A DNA stretch of 15,086 nt from NCBI GenBank assembly GCA_027575765.1, contig JANBPT010001078.1, forward strand, positions 1 to 15,086, written 5' to 3'. Position numbers and translations under genes: made by a program. This document shows positions 8,896 through 15,086 of the stretch, in pieces (positions within the stretch are counted from its first letter, which is position 1; each line of letters opens with the position of its first letter). Source of the stretch: Tieghemiomyces parasiticus (taxonomy: Eukaryota; Kickxellomycota; Dimargaritomycetes; Dimargaritales; Dimargaritaceae). The notes under the pieces were generated by a model, which was given only the letters and a program-made list of their open reading frames with translations, was not told the DNA's origin and ran no database searches.

Positions 8896-9936
8896 CCTTG
8901 CGTACTGAAAAGCCCCGTGAAGTCATATTATAATTATTATCTTTGAGGTATAAACTGAAATTTAGATCGTTTCAACCGAGTTGTTGTATATTTATTAATT
9001 GCTTCAGAAAATCATGCAATGATGGATATCACCCTAAAGTGAATTACTGGCCCCGTTTCGCTGTGATGATCTGGTCTTAAGCCCAATCCGACCAACACGG
9101 GTCCAATAATGTGATCGGGACCCTACAAAAGGTTTTCGCTAGTAGGGGGTGTCCGCATCATCAGCGAAGGTAGCCCGTTAGAAAAAAATTCGATTCTTGT
9201 GGTCGAAAGTATTCGGTGGCGTCGGTCTTACCTACATGTAACTCTGGCGTAGCATACGGACCTACCAATGACAGGACCTGAATGCTGCATAGTGTAGTGG
9301 ACTCGGGAGCGTTTATCCGACATAACTTTTGTGGAGACTAACCACCACCCGCGGCAGGTAGGCCAAGCAAAGAAAAAGGAGGGTTGTAGTAGTAGAAGGT
9401 AAATGAGGGGGAAGGAGCGAAGGGGATGAGACAGCCACCCACTGTACCACCACTCCTTCCAATCCAGACGTACTTTAGTGAGATACCGCTCGACGAGTGG
9501 AGACGGCGAGGCCGAAGGATGGGCTGGTTTGAGCCAAGGGCCAAGGCTGAGGTGACCTTGCACAAGAGACCCCCGTACGCACTCCGGGCTCACGCCATCC
9601 ACTAACGCGACACTATTCTGTACGGTACCGTCGTCGTATCTCTTTCACTCTTCCGGCATCGCCCTTCTCGGCATTTACTATACCTTGATGTTAATCCCCT
9701 CACCAGTGGTAGAGTGTCCTGTAGTATACGGCGCTTCTTCCGCCCTTTTTCTCCATGCTACAATAGAAGTTTTACAGGCGTTGCACCAAGGCGAGCGGGA
9801 GAGGAGATAGTACGGAGGAGCGTGGTCATCCACTTATTATGCCTTACACGCAGCGAACTATTCGCATCCTACTTTTGAACCGCTCTCGTCTGCTCACCGT
9901 CTCTAATTTTTATACCGCCGACTCAATGCGGTTGAA

Positions 9937-9954
9937 TATATATATATATATATA
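9937..9954 (+). promoter_or_regulatory. (TA)9 dinucleotide tract, probable TATA element
   Basis: Nine TA units followed by AAG, 182 nt before the ATG of the secreted-protein gene. It contains several overlapping TATATAA matches, so it can act as a TATA box. Repeat-number variation could tune expression. Confidence 0.45.
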
Positions 9955-10089
9955 AGTCGCACTATCTTCCCCGTTCCAAATTCAACGCCCATCTTATACC
10001 CTAAGTCCTAATTGATTTTTAATAGTTTTACTCTCGAGCTACGTCTCCGACGGAACCTTACCTAAATCTATTTATTACGAATATCTTCC

Positions 10090-10101
10090 GTGATCGATCA
10101 C
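10090..10101. repeat. 12-bp palindrome GTGATCGATCAC
   Basis: A perfect palindrome ending 34 nt before the ATG of the secreted-protein gene, probably inside its 5' leader. It may be a protein-binding site or chance. Confidence 0.4.
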
Positions 10102-10135
10102 TCTGTTTGTTGACCTTCTTCCCCACTCTGCTGCC

Positions 10136-11452
10136 ATGCATATCCAAACCGCTATCCTGGCGGGCTTTCTCGCCAGCCTGACTTTCACCGATGTTTCTCT
10201 TGCCGGTAGTCACACGGTGAGCTACCGTAAGGGCGGAAGAATATATTATGTCGGTAAAAGCAACATTGGTAGAGTCGAATCCTCCTCACATGAGCAGAAT
10301 GAGGAAGCGATCCGGCGTTTCAACGAACTTACGGGCGACAAGGTCGAATACTCCGAAAGAAAGCCCAAAAAGAAGAAGAGCGGGAACACGAAGCCGACTC
10401 TCAGCCGGAACACCCGGCATACCTTGTATCAGCCGTGTATTGGGAAGCCTAAGGATACCCAGCTTTGTAGCACTAACGATGCAGCCACCAGTGGGAAAAC
10501 CCCCAAAGTTGTTGAGGTCCAAAAGACGGTTACGTTGGAACCGACTCCCAAGGTAGCTGCCCCTCCTACCCGTAAGGTCTCAAGTTTACCAGTGGTCGTC
10601 CCCACCATCCCGATTAGCTACGCCGCGGCCGTGGCTCCGAAACCTAAGCCCGTCTCCGCAACCGTTGGTGCCACTGACATCGAGATCGAGTCACCCTCTG
10701 CTGACCCCATTCGGGAGGACTCGACCTATTCACGGTTCATCATAATCAAAAAGTTTTACGATGCCTTTATTCGGAGCTTAGAATACGTCCACAAAGCACT
10801 CAGCGAGGTGGATGACAGTATCTTCCCGGCTGAATTGGTTGGGACCACCCACGCCCCCTACCTCGACGGTACGCCGTATGTCAACCGTTTCTTCCGCCTG
10901 TCGGACGCAAATTACCAAAACATCCTTGCTTCCCAGCTCGGCACCAAACGCGTTCAGGCTAAAATGTCTGAGATTGCCGGCAATCTAGCCTGGCTGGATA
11001 CCATCAGGTCCAAGCTCACCCATGAGCTTAATGAGGCTACGGAGCTGATGACCAGCGGAGTCGTTGACCGTCAGGCTCTCAACCAGTACCTCAAGAAGCT
11101 CAAAATTGTTATTGGACCGTCGGTCCTCTCTTCGTTGGCTAAATTGACTACGTCCGAGCCGTCCCGTCGGTCGAGTGAGATCATTGACACCGATAACGGT
11201 ATCAACTCCCCAAGCCTTGATAGCGGCGAACCCACTCTGGTAGCGTCTAGCTCAGATTCCTCGTTGGCTACCCTTTCGTCGACTATCACTGCCGGTGAGT
11301 TCCAGCCCTGGGACGCCCTGAAGGCCTATGTCCAGATTGTCAATATGTATTTGGACGTTTTGGTCAAGACAAACAAATTAGTGGCCGGGAAGAGCTTCAG
11401 CCTGTTCCAGGTGAATCACAGTGGCCAGTCGTATCTCAAGGCCGCTTCTTAG
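10136..11452 (+). CDS. Putative secreted protein of unrecognised family, 438 aa
   Basis: Function unknown. A single uninterrupted frame with a clear N-terminal signal peptide: hydrophobic AILAGFLASLTF, with likely cleavage after SLA (about residue 23). Residues 24-75 form a compact region (YRKGGRIYYVGKSNIGRV, then a charged helix). A lysine-rich patch (KPKKKK, 76-81) follows. Residues 120-190 are a Pro/Thr/Ala/Val-rich, probably disordered linker. Residues 197-335 look helical and contain VDDSIFPAEL, YLDG and FFRLS. A Ser/Thr-rich linker spans about 338-387. A final short block (388-425) has PWDALKAY and AGKSFSLF. Only two cysteines (101 and 111) lie in the mature chain. The two helical blocks are the parts conserved in the broken copy at 7914-8895. 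With no membrane segment after the signal, export or wall association is likely. An effector, adhesin or other surface role is conceivable but not shown. Codon use is much less biased than in cyclophilin. Confidence 0.85.
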   Translation: MHIQTAILAGFLASLTFTDVSLAGSHTVSYRKGGRIYYVGKSNIGRVESSSHEQNEEAIRRFNELTGDKVEYSERKPKKKKSGNTKPTLSRNTRHTLYQPCIGKPKDTQLCSTNDAATSGKTPKVVEVQKTVTLEPTPKVAAPPTRKVSSLPVVVPTIPISYAAAVAPKPKPVSATVGATDIEIESPSADPIREDSTYSRFIIIKKFYDAFIRSLEYVHKALSEVDDSIFPAELVGTTHAPYLDGTPYVNRFFRLSDANYQNILASQLGTKRVQAKMSEIAGNLAWLDTIRSKLTHELNEATELMTSGVVDRQALNQYLKKLKIVIGPSVLSSLAKLTTSEPSRRSSEIIDTDNGINSPSLDSGEPTLVASSSDSSLATLSSTITAGEFQPWDALKAYVQIVNMYLDVLVKTNKLVAGKSFSLFQVNHSGQSYLKAAS

Positions 11453-12084
11453 GACGTTGCCGGTTACCACTAGGTCGCGTTTTCTCGAGCTATTATTAGC
11501 AGATATTACAATGGCTATTTTTTATTATTAGACTATTTAGAATATATAGACATGTTTTCCATCTCATATGTCAAAAGTTAGTTGAGAATGGAGGACGTGC
11601 CGAAATTCGGCTTCGACAGTTTTGATAATCATCATCGATTGTAAGCAAACTGACAGTGCAATGGCGGGTTTGCTCAATGAGGCCGCTCTGACAGTCAAAT
11701 TGATCTGTAATATAGAGTATTGGTTGGGTGCCAAATCGTACTTGTGAAGCTATTCCGCCTACCGCAGCACCTCACGTGACACACGGGCACCATACCTATG
11801 TTGGCCGTTAGTATATGGTCGCTGCGGTCACCGCATGGATAGCAGGTCCGAGGAGCATACAACCGCGGTTGGTACTCCTTGTGGACACTTGCAACCTGTC
11901 TCTACCTTTATGGTTTCCCCCTAATGTTGTCTCAGTTCATTCTCTACATCGTGACCCGGTCTCTGGTTCCCTCATTCCACCTCGCTCGCCCCATTGCGCC
12001 CGTACTTCTCGTACATTCAGCAGTTGCCCTTTGACTACACGTCTTACACTCCCCAGCGTTGTATCCTCCCCCCCACTTGACACG
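11453..12084. other. Intergenic region between the secreted-protein gene and HOP2
   Basis: Begins with a T/A-rich 3' region (about 11485-11560, including a T7 run) that probably holds the mRNA end of the secreted-protein gene. The HOP2 upstream region has an E-box at 11773 and a pyrimidine-rich leader from about 11900. An open frame across 11815-12240 is not a gene: its end overlaps HOP2 exon 1 and intron 1. Confidence 0.5.
11773..11780 (+). promoter_or_regulatory. E-box CACGTGAC upstream of HOP2
   Basis: CACGTGAC, 305 nt before the HOP2 ATG. The same octamer occurs at 3706. It is a bHLH/Cbf1-type site, but no direct evidence of use can be seen. Confidence 0.3.
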
Positions 12085-13967
12085 ATGGCGCCTACGAAGA
12101 AGGCTGCGAAGCCGTCCAACGGTAATGTCTGGCCTATATGTTTGCGGGCTATCGATGTCGGCCGTAACAGGAATGTCGCCGCTCGGACGGCGGGAAATAT
12201 CGCCCGTCTAGGGGGGAGGGGCGTCGCTGACCGACAATAACTGACCCTCTGCTGCCCAATGCTACCGATATTTTTACTTAATATCTGTTTACCCAGGTGA
12301 ACAAATGGTCTTGGATTATCTACGTAAAATGAACCGGCCCTATAGTGCGAGTAAGTATCTTGCGTAGTGCACATAACCATCAGCTAGGTCACACCACTAA
12401 TCCGTAGAATACTACTTGGACCATTGTCTCCAGCCATTCTACGCACAGGCCGAGGCCAAAAAGTGTACATACCAATGCTTCAAATAAGGCCGTGGCACCC
12501 ACATATTAGACGCTGGTAACTAGACCTGAAAGTTTTCGCTAACCCAATCCCTCGCTCTTCGGACCTTATCAATACCGTCACCTTGCCTGATGCCTGTACT
12601 TCCTAGCCGATATCACCAGTAATCTGCACGGCGCCCTTGCCAAGACGGCGATTCAGAAGCTTCTTCTCCAACTCCACGAGCGACAGGAGATTCACGGCAA
12701 GACCTATGGCAAACAGCAGGTCTACGTTGCCCGGCAGGTACGTTCCATTGCCGCGTCTTGGCTCAGCAGCAAGTTTTGCTGGCCGGGGCTGCACGCAGTC
12801 TTGTCGACCCCTATGTCGAGCAGTACGACTTACGCCAATATATTCTTTTTTCCGACACGTGCTTCCTCACCCCCGCATTCGTTGTCCTCACAGGACGACC
12901 AGGAGGCACCTTCTGCCGATAAGCTTGCCGAGCTGGACGAACAGATCGAGGACCTAAAGGGCAAAGTGGACGAGGTCAAGGCCGAGAACCGCCAGCTCAG
13001 TACCAGTACGTGTTTGAGAGATGGCCTGGTGTTATGGTGAATTGCCCACTTAAATTTCCTAGTCTGTAACCCTGCCCCAACTATACTGTACATATATCAA
13101 TCCTGTTCCTCCCCCCTCCCTCGCCTCTCTCTTGCCATATCGCCGTCCTCATCATCGTGCCCCCAGCTCTGCAAGGTCTCACGAATTCTTTAACCAACGA
13201 GCAGATTGAAGAGCGCATTGGCCTGCTGACGGAGGAGGTAAGTGTAGCTGTCCGTTGCGAAATTCAGGTCGGCTTTCGCGCGTGGTGATAGTATTTCAAA
13301 ACTGCATGGCTTTATAGATCCCACCTGCTAACCCGCTTGCCTCGTCCCATTGCCGATCGATTGGTCATTGGTTTAACTCCTCCCCCAACCGTCGGATGAT
13401 AGAATGCCTCCCTTGCGGAACGGCTGGACGTCTTGCGATCTGGTGAGAATGTTATGTCCGAGGTCGATAAGAAGCGTATTGACCGGGAGTTTGAGGAGAA
13501 TCGTAAACACTGGAAGAAGCGCAAAAGCTTGGTAAGTTATCTTTGGATTGGGCAGTTGCACCGCGTCACTTGTTCAGTAAGCGCCACAGGTGGTACTATC
13601 TAGGTACCAATTATTATTATTTGGTGGGGATTAACCAGATGATCTCTATTCATCGTTTTCACCCACGGTACTGCCCTATCAACCCTGCCGCAGTTCAAGG
13701 ATATATTCAACGCCATCACCGAGAACATGCCTGGTAAACCCAGCGACTTCATGGTAGGTACTACGAAGCTCGGAAGCCTACAAGGTCGAGCCATGGTGGC
13801 CAAGCTTAGACTACACTACTATATCCTCAACTTGCTATCGTACCACTTACTAAGCCCACCTTTTTCTCTGCCCCACTCCGTATTACTGCCCGCAGGAGGA
13901 GCTCGGCATCGACACGGACGAGGCGGCCGGCGTCGACTTTTCAGTGGACCCGTTGGGTAACATATAA
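12085..13967 (+). CDS. HOP2: Hop2 / TBPIP family meiotic recombination protein (eight exons)
   Basis: Nuclear partner of Mnd1. The heterodimer stimulates Dmc1/Rad51 strand invasion and homologous pairing in meiosis. Exons: 12085-12121, 12297-12350, 12607-12737, 12894-13005, 13167-13237, 13403-13531, 13694-13753, 13896-13967. All junctions have GT..AG ends and keep frame, giving 221 residues against 217 in the human protein. Residues 13-74 are the DNA-binding winged helix (MNRPYSATDI, then HGKTYGKQQVYVARQ). Residues 83-147 are a coiled coil that pairs with Mnd1. EENRKHWKKRKSL (166-178) is the family's basic signature, followed by the C-terminal segment FKDIFNAITENMP and EELGIDTDEAA. The introns are 142-256 nt. 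The last exon could instead splice at a weak donor, 13957 (GTAACA), to a strong acceptor (TTTTTTCCTCGCAG, ending 14047). That would replace GNI with VSPI and move the stop to 14061. Confidence 0.93.
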
Positions 13968-14305
13968 GGCAGTCTCGCGGGGCATCCGAGTACTTGACCT
14001 AATGCCGTGGCTGATGGCTCCGTTAGATTATAATTTTTTCCTCGCAGTTTCACCGATCTAGCTGGCCACTGGGGCCACCGGCTCCATCAAATGTAGTACA
14101 TAAATCTGTATCATCCATATAGTGCGCTTTGGCTTGAGATTGTGGTCTAACGTTTCTAATGTCCGTTCTGATACCAATGCTTAGATCTCAACTGTAGAGC
14201 GGTGTCAAGTGACGGTGCAGTGTCCGAATACTTTAGAGAGCTGGCCATAGCTCACTTTTGTCCTCCAACTCAAGGCGATATCGCTCCAATGATCTGTCGA
14301 TTGGG

Positions 14306-14312
14306 TGACTCA
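14306..14312 (+). promoter_or_regulatory. Gcn4/Cpc1-type site TGACTCA upstream of HIS3
   Basis: A perfect TGACTCA core, 284 nt before the HIS3 ATG. In fungi this is the binding site of the general amino-acid-control activator (Gcn4, CPC1, CpcA), which induces histidine biosynthesis genes on starvation. Its place beside HIS3 strongly suggests a functional site. Confidence 0.65.
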
Positions 14313-14334
14313 GATGGCCATAAAAAACCTGCGT

Positions 14335-14369
14335 GGACGACATAATTCAATCAAAGAGAGGAGTCGTCC
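14335..14369. repeat. Inverted repeat with 7-bp arms
   Basis: GGACGAC (14335-14341) and GTCGTCC (14363-14369) are exact complements separated by 21 nt, between the TGACTCA site and the CCAAT box. It may be a factor-binding pair or chance. Confidence 0.35.
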
Positions 14370-14372
14370 AAT
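14368..14372 (+). promoter_or_regulatory. CCAAT box upstream of HIS3
   Basis: CCAATCA, 222 nt before the ATG, in the usual range for HAP/CCAAT-binding complex sites in fungal promoters. The motif is short, so the call is tentative. Confidence 0.35.
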
Positions 14373-14589
14373 CAGGGCAATGGCGCCGTCACCAGCTAAT
14401 CAACCTGCTTTCCGGTTGTCCCCTCTAGCTTTCCTCCCAAAGGCACCTTCCGAATCTCTCTTTGGCCAACTCTTTCTTACATAATCCCTTTCACCATAGT
14501 ATCTTTTCGGCCATTCCATTCTGGAACCCTGTTGACCGCCCCTCTTTTAAACCCTCCCTCTCATCCCTTCCCCCACCTTGTAGTACATT

Positions 14590-15086
14590 ATGGCCACCTC
14601 ATTCCCCGACTTCCGCACCGCCGAGGTCAAACGCAAGACCAATGAGACCAATATTACCATTCGCCTCCACGTCGGTAGCCTGCGGGCGACGGAAACACCC
14701 CAGGAAATCGACGTAGCGACGGGCATCGGATTCCTCGACCACATGTACCATGCCCTAGCCAAGCACGCCCGGTGGTCGCTCGTCCTGACGTGCCAGGGCG
14801 ACCTGCACATTGACGACCACCATACGGCCGAGGATACGGCCATCGCTCTTGGTATGGCCTTCAAGCAGGCGCTCGGCGAGGTGCGTGGTATCCGTCGGTT
14901 CGGCTCAGCCTACGCCCCGCTCGACGAGGCCCTATCTCGTGCCGTCGTGGACATCTCCGGCCGCGGATACGCCACCGTCGACCTGGGTCTCAAACGGGAA
15001 ATGATTGGTCAGCTGTCTTGTGAAATGATCCCCCACGTGCTCGAGAGCTTTGCCACCGCCGCCGGGATCACCATCCACGTCGACTG
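14590..15086 (+). CDS. HIS3: Imidazoleglycerol-phosphate dehydratase, 5' part (partial)
   Basis: Dehydrates imidazole glycerol phosphate to imidazole acetol phosphate in histidine biosynthesis, in the cytosol. The frame opens at ATG 14590 and stays open to the window edge: 165 codons, about three quarters of the usual length of about 200-220. No intron is present in this part. Family marks are [19 protein letters not shown] (41-59), the metal-binding [16 protein letters not shown] (73-88), [19 protein letters not shown] (103-121), and [18 protein letters not shown] followed by TIHVD (143-165). The metal-ligand histidines and glutamates in this part are intact. The second DHH motif expected near the C-terminus lies beyond the window. 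The chain starts directly with the catalytic domain, so it is a stand-alone enzyme of the fungal type, not the bifunctional HisB of enterobacteria. TGACTCA and CCAAT elements lie upstream. Confidence 0.97.
   Translation, partial: MATSFPDFRTAEVKRKTNETNITIRLHVGSLRATETPQEIDVATGIGFLDHMYHALAKHARWSLVLTCQGDLHIDDHHTAEDTAIALGMAFKQALGEVRGIRRFGSAYAPLDEALSRAVVDISGRGYATVDLGLKREMIGQLSCEMIPHVLESFATAAGITIHVD

Larger units (their letters stand above)
8896..10135. other. Intergenic region upstream of the intact secreted-protein gene
   Basis: AT-rich directly after the broken paralogue (about 8920-9010), then mixed. The stretch 9340-9520 is purine-rich on the plus strand and produces long but meaningless minus-strand frames. 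From about 9600 the plus strand becomes pyrimidine-rich, consistent with a promoter and leader. No gene was recognised. Confidence 0.45.
13968..14589. other. Intergenic region between HOP2 and HIS3
   Basis: Contains the possible ninth HOP2 exon (14048-14061), then HIS3 upstream DNA with a TGACTCA site (14306), an inverted repeat (14335-14341 with 14363-14369) and a CCAAT box (14368). A pyrimidine-rich leader runs from about 14400 to the ATG. No other gene was seen. Confidence 0.55.

Noticed and set aside
9228..9602. Minus-strand open frame with Trp-rich and Leu-rich stretches
   Set aside because: Lies opposite a purine-rich tract; the hydrophobic run LLLLQPSFFF comes from T/C-rich DNA. No similarity to the secreted family or any domain.
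10136..11452. Assignment of the secreted protein to the hydrophobic-surface-binding (HsbA/Mp1) family
   Set aside because: Both are secreted and helical, but I could not see a convincing motif match or the usual length.
11815..12240. Plus-strand open frame of 141 codons overlapping the HOP2 start
   Set aside because: It reads through the HOP2 leader, exon 1 and into intron 1. Family similarity begins only after splicing from ATG 12085.
1..15086. CRISPR arrays, transposons, long terminal repeats or viral genes
   Set aside because: No regularly spaced repeats, no transposase or reverse-transcriptase motifs, and no long direct or inverted repeats were seen by eye on either strand.

Overview
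This is a stretch of nuclear DNA from a filamentous or otherwise intron-rich fungus. Five protein-coding genes of recognisable type can be read, most of them split by spliceosomal introns. The introns have 5' ends of GTAAGT, GTACGT, GTAATG or GTAGGT, pyrimidine-rich 3' ends in AG, and lengths of about 140-270 nt, with one probable 559-nt intron. HIS3, a cytosolic cyclophilin A, an ADF/cofilin and a Hop2-type meiotic protein together fit a fungus. The fairly long introns and the orphan secreted proteins would suit an early-diverging lineage better than a yeast, but that placement is only an inference.

Layout from left to right. (1) 1-834, minus strand: the 5' part of a probable Sac7-like RhoGAP gene, with exon 1 and the start of exon 2. 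(2) 835-4435: a 3.6-kb gene-poor region between divergent genes. Its left part is strikingly purine-rich on the plus strand, and it contains an orphan E-box/TATA element. (3) 4436-5201: cyclophilin A, two exons. (4) 6402-7012: cofilin, whose first coding exon is only the ATG. (5) 7914-8895: a broken copy of a secreted-protein gene. (6) 10136-11452: the intact paralogue, a 438-residue protein with a signal peptide and no family I recognise. (7) 12085-13967: HOP2, eight exons and 221 residues. (8) 14590-15086: HIS3, imidazoleglycerol-phosphate dehydratase, running off the right edge.

After the leftmost gene all genes lie on the plus strand. They are separate transcription units with individual promoters and 3' regions, not an operon. 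Cyclophilin, cofilin and RhoGAP are housekeeping or cytoskeletal genes. HOP2 is meiotic. HIS3 is biosynthetic and has a perfect TGACTCA (Gcn4/Cpc1-type) site upstream. The least described content is the adjacent pair of paralogous secreted-protein genes, one intact and one decayed. They point to a fast-evolving, possibly lineage-specific secreted family with a conserved two-block architecture.
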